Assembly: GCA_028698335.1 (NCBI GenBank)
Contig: JAQVDP010000008.1
Coordinates: forward strand, 156,623 to 220,622
Source of the DNA: Nevskiales bacterium
Lineage (GTDB): Bacteria; Pseudomonadota; Gammaproteobacteria; Nevskiales; Nevskiaceae
Direction: 5' to 3'
Length of the DNA: 64,000 bases
Shown here in pieces: positions 17,494 to 28,723 of the stretch (positions are counted from its first letter, which is position 1; every line of letters starts with the position of its first letter). The notes beneath the pieces are model-generated. The model searched no databases and was not told the origin of the DNA. It saw only the letters and a program-made list of their open reading frames with translations. Both the position numbers and the translations under genes were made by a program.

Positions 17494-17943
17494 TCAGCCG
17501 TCGACGCGGCTCTCGCGGCGCACCGCGCCCTGCTCGAAGCGGCGGCGCTCGTCCGGGGTCTGCGGCTGCAGCGGCGGCACCGGCTGCGGCTCGCCGTCCT
17601 CGCTGACCGCGACCATCGTGAAGAAACAGCTGTTGGCGTGGCGGACGACACCCTTGCGGATGTCCTCGGCGATGACCTTGATCCCGACTTCCATCGACGT
17701 GCGCCCGGTGTAGTTCACCGACGCCAGGAACGTCACCAGCTCGCCGACGTGCACCGGCTGGCGGAACATCACCCGGTCCACCGACAGCGTGACCACATAG
17801 CTGTTAGCGTAGCGGCTGGCGCAGGCATAGGCCACCTGGTCGAGCAGCTTGAGAATATGCCCGCCGTGGATGTTGCCGGAGAAATTCACCATGTCCGGCG
17901 TCATCAGCACGGTCATCGTCAGTTGATGCCTGGGCAGGTCCAT
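17494..17943 (-). CDS. Acyl-CoA thioesterase, YciA/BACH hotdog type
   Basis: The 149-residue single hotdog domain contains NFSGNIHGGHILKLLDQ and a VDRVMFRQPVHVGE strand pair, the acyl-CoA hydrolase signature of the YciA/BACH family. Such enzymes cleave acyl-CoA to free acid and CoA in the cytoplasm. An upstream in-frame ATG at 17964 exists, but the ATG at 17943 has AGGAACGG just before it and starts the conserved domain closely. The C-terminal tail (PQTPDERRRF onward) is variable and charged. The neighbours are frdC (downstream on the same strand) and aceF (upstream); no operon relation is evident. Confidence 0.85.
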   Translation of the reverse strand: MDLPRHQLTMTVLMTPDMVNFSGNIHGGHILKLLDQVAYACASRYANSYVVTLSVDRVMFRQPVHVGELVTFLASVNYTGRTSMEVGIKVIAEDIRKGVVRHANSCFFTMVAVSEDGEPQPVPPLQPQTPDERRRFEQGAVRRESRVDG

Positions 17944-18006
17944 TCCCGTTCCTGGAGTTCGCATGTGTGCCCCGCGGCAAGCAATTAAGGCGCCAACATC
18001 CCGGCT

Positions 18007-19692
18007 CTACAGGCTCAACCGCCGGATGTCGCCGATGAGCTGGCACAGGTGGACGATGAAGCGCGCGGCGTAGGCGCCGTCGATCACGCGATGGTCGTAG
18101 GACAGCGACAGCGGACACATCAACCGCGGCTGGAAGGCCTGGCCGTCCCACACCGGCTGCATCCGCGCCTTGGACACACCGAGGATGCCGACCTCCGGCG
18201 CGTTGACGATCGGCGTGAAATGCGATCCGCCGATGCCGCCGAGACTGGAGATCGAGAAGCATCCGCCCTGCATCTCGTCGGGCTTGAGCTTGCCGTCGCG
18301 CGCCTTCTTCGCCAGCGCCGCCGATTCCTCCGCGAGCTGTGCGATGCCCTTGTTCCAGACGTCCCTGATCACCGGCACCACCAGGCCGTTGGGCGTGTCG
18401 GCGGCGAAACCGATGTTGCAGTAGCCCTTCATGATCAGGCCCTCGCCGTCCGGCGCCAGCGAGGCGTTGAATTCCGGATAGGTCTTCATCGCCGTGGCCA
18501 CGGCCTTGACCAGGAACGGCAGCAGCGTCAGCTTCGGACCGCCGCCCGCGACGAGCTCCTGCGACATCGACTTGCGGAAGGACTCGAGCTCGGTGATGTC
18601 GGCGTCGTCGGTCTGGGTCACATGCGGCACGTTGACCCATGAGCGATGCAGGAACTGCGCGGAGAGCTTGCGGATGCGCGCCAGCGGCCTGGTCTCGACC
18701 GGCCCGAACCTGGAGAAGTCCACCGGCGGGATCGGCGGAATGCCGGAGCCGCCCGCGGGCGCCACGGCAGTGGCGGCGGGCTGCGTCATGCGCTGCTTGA
18801 CGAAGCCCTGCACATCCTCGATGACGATGCGACCGCGCGCGCCGGTCCCCTTGACCTGCGACAGATCCACGCCGAGCTCGCGCGCGAACTTGCGGGTCGC
18901 GGGCCCCGCGTAGGGCACCTGTTCCGGCGACGACGGGGCCCGCGGCGGTGGCACCGGTTCAGTGTCCACCAGCGGCGGCGTTCCCGGCTTGGGCCAGGAT
19001 GCGCCGGCCTCGGCGCTGGCGTCGGCCGCGGCCTGCGGCGGCGCCGCCGCGGGCGCTGCGCTCGGGGCATCGGCCGCGTCGCCCGCGTCGGCGCCCTCCA
19101 GCGTGCAGATCGCATCGCCTTCGGAGACCTTGTCGCCGACCTTGAGCTTCAGATCGCGGACGATGCCGGCGCCGGGCGACGGCACTTCCATCGTCGCCTT
19201 GTCGGACTCCAGCACGATCAGCGGCTGTTCGGCCTCGACGGTTTCGCCGTCGGCCACCAGCACCTCGATCACCGGCACCCCTTCATAGTTGCCGATGTCC
19301 GGAACCTTCACCGTCTGCGCCCCGCCACCGGCGGCGGGACGGGCTGGCGCCGGCGCGGGTGCCGGTTCGGCCGCGGCCTGGGCCGGCGGCTCCGCAGCGG
19401 GCGCGGCGGGAGACGACGCGGCAGTCGCGGCCGGCGCCGCCTCGTCTGCGGCAGCGGCCTCCAGCGCGCAGATCAGGTCCCCTTCGGACAGCTTGTCGCC
19501 GACCTTGACCTTGAATCCGCGGACCACGCCGGCGGCCGGCGACGGTACTTCCATCGTCGCCTTGTCGGACTCCAGCACCAGCAGCGGCTGTTCGGCCTCG
19601 ACGGTCTCGCCGTCGGCCACCAGCACCTCGATCACCGGCACCCCTTCGTAGTTGCCGATGTCCGGAACCTTCACCTCGATCGTGTTGGTCAT
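18007..19692 (-). CDS. aceF: Dihydrolipoamide acetyltransferase (pyruvate dehydrogenase E2)
   Basis: The 561-residue E2 core has two N-terminal lipoyl domains, each with ESDKATMEV (lipoylated Lys44 and Lys165), separated by Ala/Pro-rich linkers. A peripheral-subunit-binding domain (YAGPATRKFARELGVDL) and the C-terminal catalytic domain with DHRVIDGAYAARF (acetyltransferase His-x3-Asp-Gly) follow. The two lipoyl modules are nearly identical at DNA level (about 19181-19312 and 19544-19675, offset 363 bases). It lies downstream of aceE on the same strand but is separated by a strong terminator hairpin. No lpd (E3) gene is nearby, so E3 must be encoded elsewhere. Confidence 0.93.
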   Translation of the reverse strand: MTNTIEVKVPDIGNYEGVPVIEVLVADGETVEAEQPLLVLESDKATMEVPSPAAGVVRGFKVKVGDKLSEGDLICALEAAAADEAAPAATAASSPAAPAAEPPAQAAAEPAPAPAPARPAAGGGAQTVKVPDIGNYEGVPVIEVLVADGETVEAEQPLIVLESDKATMEVPSPGAGIVRDLKLKVGDKVSEGDAICTLEGADAGDAADAPSAAPAAAPPQAAADASAEAGASWPKPGTPPLVDTEPVPPPRAPSSPEQVPYAGPATRKFARELGVDLSQVKGTGARGRIVIEDVQGFVKQRMTQPAATAVAPAGGSGIPPIPPVDFSRFGPVETRPLARIRKLSAQFLHRSWVNVPHVTQTDDADITELESFRKSMSQELVAGGGPKLTLLPFLVKAVATAMKTYPEFNASLAPDGEGLIMKGYCNIGFAADTPNGLVVPVIRDVWNKGIAQLAEESAALAKKARDGKLKPDEMQGGCFSISSLGGIGGSHFTPIVNAPEVGILGVSKARMQPVWDGQAFQPRLMCPLSLSYDHRVIDGAYAARFIVHLCQLIGDIRRLSL

Positions 19693-19808
19693 GAGTGTCC
19701 TGTTCCGTGAATATGTTGATGAAGCCGCCGAGGACTTTTGGTGTCCGTCAAGGCGCGCCGACGAGCCATGGCGGGACCATGGCGGGGAGGCGCAACGCTG
19801 GCGGGCGC

Positions 19809-19849
19809 AAAAAAGCCCGTCGGCCTCGCGACGATGTTCGCGTGACGGG
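19809..19849 (-). terminator. Rho-independent terminator after aceE
   Basis: On the minus strand the sequence reads CCCGTC, A, then an inner CGCGA-ACATCG-TCGCG hairpin, AGGCC, GACGGG, C and six Ts. The hairpin begins six bases after the aceE stop codon and lies before the aceF start at 19692. It should end or attenuate transcription from aceE, so aceF probably needs readthrough or its own promoter in the remaining 115 bases. Confidence 0.75.
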
Positions 19850-19854
19850 ACACG

Positions 19855-22518
<2,664 letters not shown>

Positions 22519-22582
22519 GCGGTCTCCTCGCACCGGCGGCGCGCACGAGGCGCGATCGGTTTCGGACCAATGTAGACGTGCC

Positions 22583-22635
22583 CCATATATATGTCCAATA
22601 TATGGAAAGTACGTTATCCATATTTACTAGATATG
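22583..22635. promoter_or_regulatory. Two AT-rich palindromes in the aceE/LysR divergent promoter
   Basis: CCATATAT-N7-ATATATGG (22583-22605) and CATAT-N7-ATATG (22619-22635) share the same core and the same N7 centre. They stand out in GC-rich DNA. The second ends four bases before the LysR start codon. This arrangement fits operator sites for the LysR protein acting on itself and possibly on aceE. Confidence 0.6.
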
Positions 22636-22639
22636 TGAC

Positions 22640-23557
22640 ATGGAGCTGCGGCACCTGCGCTATTTCCTCGCCGTGGCCGAGGAACTGCACTTCACCCGCG
22701 CGGCCGAACGCCTCGGCATCGGCCAGCCGCCGCTGTCGCAGCAGATCCAGGCGCTGGAGCGGGAACTCGGAACCGAACTGTTCAGGCGCCTGCCGCGCGG
22801 CGTCGCGCTGACCGACGCCGGTCGCATTTTTCTCGACGACGCCCGCGCCATCCTCAAGGACGTGCAGCGCGCCACCGACCGCGTGCAGCGCGTCGCCCGC
22901 GGCGAGCTCGGCCGCATCCGCGTCGGCATGATCAACTCGGCGCCGTTCCACCCGTTCATCCCCAACGTCATCCGCGAGTTCCGTCGCCGCTATCCCGGCG
23001 TCGCGCTGACCCTGCAGGAGAACAGCACGCCGCTGCTCGCCGACGCGCTACAGAACGACCAGGTCGACATCGCCTTCGTGCGCCCGCTGATCGGCGACAG
23101 CGGCGGCCTGCTGACCCGGCACCTGTTCGACGAGGAGGTCGTCATCGCCCTGCCCAGCGGCCACGCGCTGGCGCGCCGGCGCAGCCTGCCGCTGCTGGCG
23201 CTGTCGCTGGAGCCCTTCGTGCTGTTCCCGCGCTCGGTCGGCTCCGGCCTCTACGACGAAATCATCGCCACCTGCCGCAAGGTCGGGTTCAGTCCGCGCA
23301 TCGTCCAGGAGACCCTGCAGGTCACGTCCATCGTCAACCTCGTCGCCGCCGGGCTCGGCGTCTCACTGGTGCCGGCCTCGATGCAGCAGGTCCACACCGA
23401 CGGCGTCGCCTACCGTCGCATCAGCGGGCCGCGCCCCAGGGCGCGCATGAGCCTCATCCACCGCGAAGACCCGGACCCGACCTCGCCGGTCAGCAACATG
23501 ATCCGGCTCGCCGCCCAGATGGTGCGGACGACCAGCCCCGCGCGCAGCGGCCGATAG
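22640..23557 (+). CDS. LysR family transcriptional regulator
   Basis: The 305-residue protein has an N-terminal winged helix-turn-helix (MELRHLRYFLAVAEELHFTRAAERLGI, residues 1-60) and a C-terminal periplasmic-binding-protein-like effector domain with LVAAGLGVSLVPAS. The HTH sequence (E-L-R-H-L-R-Y-F) resembles the BenM/CatM-like branch that responds to aromatic metabolites. It is divergent from aceE across a 121-base gap holding two palindromes, the usual LysR autoregulation layout. The effector is unknown. It converges with a second LysR gene ending at 23612. Confidence 0.88.
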   Translation: MELRHLRYFLAVAEELHFTRAAERLGIGQPPLSQQIQALERELGTELFRRLPRGVALTDAGRIFLDDARAILKDVQRATDRVQRVARGELGRIRVGMINSAPFHPFIPNVIREFRRRYPGVALTLQENSTPLLADALQNDQVDIAFVRPLIGDSGGLLTRHLFDEEVVIALPSGHALARRRSLPLLALSLEPFVLFPRSVGSGLYDEIIATCRKVGFSPRIVQETLQVTSIVNLVAAGLGVSLVPASMQQVHTDGVAYRRISGPRPRARMSLIHREDPDPTSPVSNMIRLAAQMVRTTSPARSGR

Positions 23558-23611
23558 CGGCCCCGGCCGTCCCGTGCCGCCCCAAAAGGCAGGCGCAGGA
23601 CGGACGCGTGC

Positions 23612-24532
23612 TCAGGCGCGGGCCTGCGACCCGACCGAATCCTCCCGGGCACTCCACTGCAGCACGAAGTCCACGAAGGTCCGGAGCCGGGTCGGGATCA
23701 GATCGCGGTCGCGATACAGCATGTTGATCACCCTTGGCGGGCCCTCCCAGTCTGGCAGCACGCTCTCGACACCGTCGATCGCGACGTCCCCGGTGAAGTT
23801 GTAGTCCGGCAACAGCGCGATGCCCTGCCCGTGACGGGCGAATTCCAGCGCCACCAGATTGTCGTCGACCGTGATCGCGGGTTCCGGCAGGACGCCCGCG
23901 ACCTCCCCGCTGGACCGGTGCGTCAGCGACCAGCGCCGGATGGGGTTGCTCACGATCAGCCGGTGCCGCACCAGCTCCGCCGGGTGCGCCGGCACACCCG
24001 CCTGCCGCAGATACCGGGACGCCGCGCACAGGCGCAACCGGCTCCGCCAGACCGGCCGCGCCACCCAGTCGGCCTGCATCGGCTCGCCGGCCCGGAACGC
24101 CAGATCGAAGCGGTCCTCGGCCAGATCGGCGTTGTGGTTGGACAGGTGCAGGTCCAGCCGGATCTTCGGGTACATCTGCATGAACGCGCCGGTGCAGCGC
24201 CCGAGCCAGTTCTGCGCCGAGTTGGTCGGCGCGGCGATCCTCAGCACGCCGCACAGGCTGTGGTAGTGACGGTCCAGCCGCTCGCTGGCCTGGCTCAGAT
24301 CCGCCACCAGAGGCCCGCACTGCTCCAGATACATCTGTCCGGCGCTGGTCAGACCGAAAAGATGCGCGTTGCGCTCGAACAGCCGGCAGCCGAGCTGCGT
24401 CTCCAGGCGCTTGAGCCGCCGGCTCAGCGTCGCCATCGGTACGTCCAGCTCCTTCGACGCCTGCGTCAGGCTGCTGTGCCGCGCGGTCAGGACGAACAGG
24501 CGCAGGTCGTCCAGCGAGTATCCTTGATCCAT
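23612..24532 (-). CDS. LysR family transcriptional regulator
   Basis: The product has about 306 residues. The HTH begins MDQGYSLDDLRLFVLTARHSS and includes ELDVPMATLSRRLKRLE. The effector domain contains LEFARHGQGIALLPDY. The frame is open for 68 further codons upstream, but GGGAG lies nine bases before the ATG at 24532, and an upstream start would run across the palindromic operator region. It is divergent from the EamA transporter at 24641, which is likely its target. Members of this subgroup (SLDDLRLF start) often regulate a single adjacent gene. Confidence 0.85.
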   Translation of the reverse strand: MDQGYSLDDLRLFVLTARHSSLTQASKELDVPMATLSRRLKRLETQLGCRLFERNAHLFGLTSAGQMYLEQCGPLVADLSQASERLDRHYHSLCGVLRIAAPTNSAQNWLGRCTGAFMQMYPKIRLDLHLSNHNADLAEDRFDLAFRAGEPMQADWVARPVWRSRLRLCAASRYLRQAGVPAHPAELVRHRLIVSNPIRRWSLTHRSSGEVAGVLPEPAITVDDNLVALEFARHGQGIALLPDYNFTGDVAIDGVESVLPDWEGPPRVINMLYRDRDLIPTRLRTFVDFVLQWSAREDSVGSQARA

Positions 24533-24542
24533 CGGATCCATC

Positions 24543-24592
24543 TCCCATTTATGGGATCTAATTTGCCAATTTCGCCAGTATTTTTGCAAAAA
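24543..24592. promoter_or_regulatory. Palindromes in the LysR/EamA divergent promoter
   Basis: TCCCAT-TT-ATGGGA (24543-24556) and TTTTTGCAAAAA (24581-24592) are perfect palindromes in an unusually AT-rich 108-base gap. They are candidate operators for the LysR protein starting at 24532, controlling itself and the EamA gene. Confidence 0.5.
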
Positions 24593-24640
24593 CAGAATAT
24601 ATAGGATGCCGGCCTTCACCCGACCCACCCGAGGTGTCCC

Positions 24641-25558
24641 GTGCAATCCAACACCCTTGCCGTATGGCTGATGGCGGTGCTCAGCGTGTTTTTCTGGGGC
24701 AGCAACTTCAACGCCGCGGCCGTCCTCGTCGGGCACCTGTCACCGCTGTCCGCGGCCGCCGAACGCTTCACCGTGGCGATCGGGCTCATGTTGCTGTGGC
24801 GCCTGCTGCGGGGACGCCCCGAAACGCGGCTGACCGGCACGGACATCCTCGTCCTGTCGGCCCTGGGCCTGATCGGCGTGTTCGGATTCAACTTCGCGTT
24901 CTTCGAGGGCATGCGGCAGACCTCCCCGCTCAACGGCGCGCTGATCATGGCCACCAGTCCGCTGGTGACCGCCCTGCTGACCGGCTGGCTGCTGCAGACC
25001 CCGATACGCCGGCTCCAGGGCGTCGGCATCGTCGTCAGCCTGGCCGGCGTCTCGCTCGTGGTCACCGGCGGACACCTGCACGACCTGCACGTCGCCCCGG
25101 GCGATCTCGACATGATGCTGGCCTGCCTGTGCTGGAGCCTGTACTCGGTGCTCGTCAAGAAATTCGCCGGTCATGTCCACCCGATTCAGCTCACCCGCTG
25201 GACACTGGGCGCCGGGGTACTGTGCCTCTGGATCGTCGCCGCGTTCACCAGCGACCCGCTCGCCGAACTGCGGCAGCTGCCGCTGGACCACCACCTGCTG
25301 CTGGTCTACATGGCGGTTTTCGGATCGATCCTCGCATACGTCATGTTCCTCAACGCGGTCCAGGTCATCGGACCCGGCCGGATCGCGCTGGTCTTCAATC
25401 TGGTGCCCGTGTTCACGCTGATCATCGGGCTGGCCTTCGGCCACGCGCCCGACAGCGCCCAGGTGTTCGGCATGATGCTGGTCTTCGCCGGCGTGATCGT
25501 CGGCAGCGGCGCGCTCAACGGCCTGGTCCCAAGTCGGCGCCTGGTGGCGGACACCTAG
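24641..25558 (+). CDS. EamA/DMT family transporter
   Basis: The 305-residue integral membrane protein starts at a GTG preceded by GAGGTG. It has ten predicted transmembrane helices arranged as two EamA repeats; the second half starts around residue 155 (LDMMLACLCWSLYSVLVKKF). The conserved PLVTALLTGW and AVFGSILAYVMFLNAVQVIGPGR segments fit drug/metabolite exporters. The substrate is not predictable. It is probably controlled by the divergent LysR gene and is followed by a strong terminator. Confidence 0.88.
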   Translation: MQSNTLAVWLMAVLSVFFWGSNFNAAAVLVGHLSPLSAAAERFTVAIGLMLLWRLLRGRPETRLTGTDILVLSALGLIGVFGFNFAFFEGMRQTSPLNGALIMATSPLVTALLTGWLLQTPIRRLQGVGIVVSLAGVSLVVTGGHLHDLHVAPGDLDMMLACLCWSLYSVLVKKFAGHVHPIQLTRWTLGAGVLCLWIVAAFTSDPLAELRQLPLDHHLLLVYMAVFGSILAYVMFLNAVQVIGPGRIALVFNLVPVFTLIIGLAFGHAPDSAQVFGMMLVFAGVIVGSGALNGLVPSRRLVADT

Positions 25559-25582
25559 ACCGGCGCCGGCGCAGTCCGCACC

Positions 25583-25617
25583 ACGGCCGGGCGGACCAGA
25601 AAACCGCCCGGCCGTTT
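25583..25617 (+). terminator. Rho-independent-type terminator after EamA gene
   Basis: A perfect 12-bp stem, ACGGCCGGGCGG / CCGCCCGGCCGT, with a 9-base A-rich loop is followed by TTG. It lies 25 bases after the EamA stop codon. Confidence 0.7.
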
Positions 25618-25759
25618 GTCGCCGCCCGCCGTTCCGAAGCCACGCTGACGGGACCACCCCGGCGGCACGCGACGACGCCCCGCGCAAGGTGCCTTGCGTC
25701 ACGGCCGGCACCGCCGCGACCGGTTAGGCTGCGCCGGATCGCAACCGGAAGTCCCGCCA

Positions 25760-26485
25760 GTGACCCAGCGCCACCTGATCGTCCTCGGCATCCTGATCCT
25801 GCTCGTCCCGCTGGTGTGGCTGGCGGACCGGCACCTGCTCGCTCACAAGGGCGGCTTCTTCCCGGTGGACTTCAGCGGCGTGCTGATCGGCGCCTACGGC
25901 ATCTGGCTGGCGCTGCACATCGCGCTCAGCAGCCTGTGGGTCGCCCGCATGCAGCCGGAACGGCTCTTCGCCGCCCATCTGGGCTGCGGCCTCGCCGCCG
26001 CCGCGCTGCTGATCGCCGGCACCCTCGCCTATGGCTGGATCGACCGCCTGCGCTCCGCGCGCAGCCACGCCGCACGCATGGAACAGCGCGCCGCCCTCCA
26101 TGACCGGATCGAACTGCTGCGCTGGTGGCACATCCCGGATGCCGGGCGCCCGCAGGCGATTCACGCCCGGGTCCGCCTGCGCCAGCCCGGTCGCTTCGCC
26201 GCCCATGCCGAAGGCCGCAGCGGCGAACCGGACGACGTGCAGGTCTTCGCCGGCGAACTCGACGCCCAGCTCCAGATCCCCGAGCCCGGCATCGTCGACT
26301 GCGTGCTGCCGCTGACCTACTACGCCGACCGCACGGCGACCGACATCTCGCTGCGCTTCTACCTGTTCGAAAAACCCACCGGCCCCGGCGCCGGCGACCT
26401 CAGCAAGACCTACCTGGCCAGGCCGACGACCCGCGACGACGGCCGGACGTTCTACGCCCCGCTACCGGCGCCATCCGCGCCCTGA
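25760..26485 (+). CDS. Membrane protein of unknown function
   Basis: The 241-residue product starts at a GTG (VTQRHLIVLG) with GGAAG nine bases upstream; the frame is open 22 codons further without a better start. Transmembrane segments lie at about residues 6-23 and 40-58 and around residue 75-92 (CGLAAAALLIAGTLAYGW). A soluble domain of about 140 residues follows, rich in beta-strand-like sequence (LQIPEPGIVDCVLPLTYYADR). I do not recognise a family. It stands alone between the EamA terminator and a lower-GC patch. Confidence 0.6.
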   Translation: MTQRHLIVLGILILLVPLVWLADRHLLAHKGGFFPVDFSGVLIGAYGIWLALHIALSSLWVARMQPERLFAAHLGCGLAAAALLIAGTLAYGWIDRLRSARSHAARMEQRAALHDRIELLRWWHIPDAGRPQAIHARVRLRQPGRFAAHAEGRSGEPDDVQVFAGELDAQLQIPEPGIVDCVLPLTYYADRTATDISLRFYLFEKPTGPGAGDLSKTYLARPTTRDDGRTFYAPLPAPSAP

Positions 26486-26882
26486 AGACACCGTTCATCC
26501 CGCACGCTTGCTCACCGCGGACATCCGGCGTGTAATGCCACAAAGCGCTGACGCCCGGCTTCGATCTCAAACCCGTGAAGCACTGTTCAGGAACGACAGG
26601 TGCGGGGAGGCTTTATGGCAGAGATGCCGCACATCCGTTCGATTGCAGGTAGGCTCCGAGTGGGACCGTGTACACACTCGTCCGGTACACGCAAGCCGTA
26701 TTTCACGGGCCATTCATCACCGCTGAATTCGTGTCGTGCTTCATGGAATGAGTATTTATATAAGCAGTATTGAAAACCCGTGGTCATTACAGGAAACAAT
26801 CTAGTGTCTGCTACGGCTGACATCTGGGAACCCGCTGAACAAATCGCCAAGCGGAGACGTCAGATCGATTGGGAGGGATTTC
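26486..26882. other. Intergenic stretch, lower GC, upstream of HEPN gene
   Basis: About 400 bases with visibly lower GC than the flanks, including GAGTATTTATATAAGC near 26745. No convincing gene: one GTG-started ORF (26780-27001) overlaps the HEPN gene out of frame, and a minus-strand ORF (26587-26850) has no ribosome-binding site. It may hold the promoter of the HEPN gene and the left boundary of a transferred segment. No terminal repeat or integration site was found. Confidence 0.4.
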
Positions 26883-27536
26883 ATGAGCCATTGGACATCA
26901 GCGCAAACCTCGGCCCTTGCGAACGTGGAGGCATCTCTGCGCACAGTCGAAAGCATCTTGAGCTTCGTCAAAGATGGCCAGGGAAAGCCATCAAAGGGTG
27001 AGAGGGCGCTGTTCGCCGCTGCTGTAGTATTTCTTTATGGACTTTGGGAAAACTACGTCGAGCAGCTTGCGATAGAGCTAGTAACGAAAGTATCTGGGCA
27101 GCTCAGCCCCGACAAGGTTCCTGAGATTATTAGAAAGCAGCTCGAAAAGAAGGGCACTTGGGAACTGGCGGTTCATCCCGGATGGAAGTCGCTTTGGGTC
27201 GAGAACGTAAAGCGCATGGCCATCGGCGACGACGGAGAGTCGTTTGGCATGAACACCGCTCGCGCTGGGCAAGTGAAGAATCTTCTAATAAATGCCGGCG
27301 CAACTGATCCATTTGAGAACATATCCAATGACATCATCCCAGCCCACTTGGCCGTTTCCAACATCACAGAAGCCGTGAATAAGCTCGTCGAACTACGCGG
27401 CGAAATCGTTCACACCGGCACTGTTCCATCGACCCTAAGAAAGCACCACGTCAAGGACTGGAAGGTCTTCGTTAAAGATTTGGTGGAGTGTCTGGACGCT
27501 AACTGCCGAGCTCAATGCAAGACACTTCTGCGCTAA
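26883..27536 (+). CDS. HEPN domain protein, RiboL-PSP-HEPN-like
   Basis: The product has 217 residues. The ATG is preceded by GGGAGGGATTTC, a strong ribosome-binding site. The helical protein has LFAAAVVFLYGLWENYVEQLA at about residues 43-63 and ELRGEIVHTG at 170-179. R172-x4-H177 is the catalytic R-x4-6-H motif of HEPN ribonucleases, and the overall pattern recalls the RiboL-PSP-HEPN group, found in defence and toxin contexts. No MNT nucleotidyltransferase or other antitoxin partner is adjacent. Base composition is visibly lower in GC than the genes on both sides, which suggests horizontal acquisition. RNase activity is inferred from the motif only. Confidence 0.75.
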   Translation: MSHWTSAQTSALANVEASLRTVESILSFVKDGQGKPSKGERALFAAAVVFLYGLWENYVEQLAIELVTKVSGQLSPDKVPEIIRKQLEKKGTWELAVHPGWKSLWVENVKRMAIGDDGESFGMNTARAGQVKNLLINAGATDPFENISNDIIPAHLAVSNITEAVNKLVELRGEIVHTGTVPSTLRKHHVKDWKVFVKDLVECLDANCRAQCKTLLR

Positions 27537-27769
27537 ACACCTTGCAGGGAAGATTGTTGATCCACGGATCCGCCTGCCGCAAGCGTGATCCTGATGGCAC
27601 ACCGAACCCACACCCCGATCCCCTCGCGCATGAGCAGCCGACTGAAATCACCGGGCCATCGGGCATGACCGCAACCGCGGACAACGCCGTGCACATCCCC
27701 CTCCGCTGATGCACCGAGGTTCGGCGCAGCGGCATCGCGGTGCCGGCGCCCGGTATGCTGTGCGCCTCC

Positions 27770-28639
27770 ATGCCCGCACCATCCCATATCTCCGCCACGC
27801 GTCTGGTCATGCTCACCGCCGCGACCATGCTGGCGTTCGCGGCGAATTCGCTGCTGTGTCGGGAGGCGCTGGCCTCGGGCAGCATCGGCCCGGCCAGCTT
27901 CACGCTGCTGCGCATCGCATCCGGCGCCGCGGTGCTCGGGCTGCTCGCGGCGCATCGGACCCGATCCTTCCGCGTGGGCGGCGGCTGGCGTGCAGCGGCG
28001 GCGCTGTTCGCATACGCGGCGGCGTTTTCGTTTGCCTACACCCATCTCAGCGCCGGCACCGGGGCATTGCTGCTGTTCGGCGCCGTTCAGACCACGATGA
28101 TCGTCTGGGGCCTGTGGTCGGGCGAGCGCATCAACGCACCGCAGCTGGCGGGGGCGCTGGCCGCGGGGGCCGGACTGGTCTGGCTGCTGCTGCCGGGCGT
28201 GACCGCGCCACCCGTGGGAGATGCCGCGCTGATGCTCGGCGCGGGAGGTGCTTGGGGGGTCTATTCGCTGCTGGGCCGCGGGGGCCGGCAGCCGACGGTG
28301 GCGACTGCGGGCAATTTCATCCGCGCGGTGCCGATGGCCGTGCTCGCATACCTGCTGTTCGGCCAGGCGGAACGCAGCAGCGGCATCGGCATCGCCTATG
28401 CCGTGGCGTCGGGCGCGCTCGCATCCGGCATGGGATACGCGCTCTGGTATTCGGTGCTGCCGGCGCTCAAGGCCACCACCGCCGCCACCGTCCAGCTCAG
28501 CGTGCCGGTGATCGCGGTGTCCGGCGGCTTCGTCCTGCTGGGCGAACCCGTCACCTCACGACTGCTCGTTGCCGCCGTCGCCGTGCTCGGCGGCATCGCC
28601 GCGTTCGTCATGTGCAGGAACCGCGAGCCCGCCGCCTGA
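27770..28639 (+). CDS. EamA/DMT family transporter
   Basis: The product has about 289 residues with ten transmembrane helices in two EamA repeats; the second repeat begins about residue 145 (AALMLGAGGAWGVYSLLGRG). The GYALWYSVLPALKATTAATV segment is typical of the family's last conserved block. In-frame starts lie at 27740 (GTG), 27755 and 27770; the last begins the protein closest to the first helix, and none has a good ribosome-binding site. Substrate unknown. It is not closely related to the EamA protein at 24641 beyond the shared family. Confidence 0.82.
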   Translation: MPAPSHISATRLVMLTAATMLAFAANSLLCREALASGSIGPASFTLLRIASGAAVLGLLAAHRTRSFRVGGGWRAAAALFAYAAAFSFAYTHLSAGTGALLLFGAVQTTMIVWGLWSGERINAPQLAGALAAGAGLVWLLLPGVTAPPVGDAALMLGAGGAWGVYSLLGRGGRQPTVATAGNFIRAVPMAVLAYLLFGQAERSSGIGIAYAVASGALASGMGYALWYSVLPALKATTAATVQLSVPVIAVSGGFVLLGEPVTSRLLVAAVAVLGGIAAFVMCRNREPAA

Positions 28640-28723
28640 GCCGATAGCGCCGGTCGCGCGGAATGCCGCCTTGACCAGCACAACCGACACGACCCTCATC
28701 CACCCGACACGGATTCCGTCCCA

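Noticed and set aside
26587..26850. 87-codon minus-strand ORF upstream of the HEPN gene
   Set aside because: No ribosome-binding site, unconvincing composition and no recognisable motif.
26780..27001. Possible small antitoxin-like ORF overlapping the HEPN start
   Set aside because: GTG start without ribosome-binding site; the second half is an out-of-frame copy of the HEPN coding sequence.
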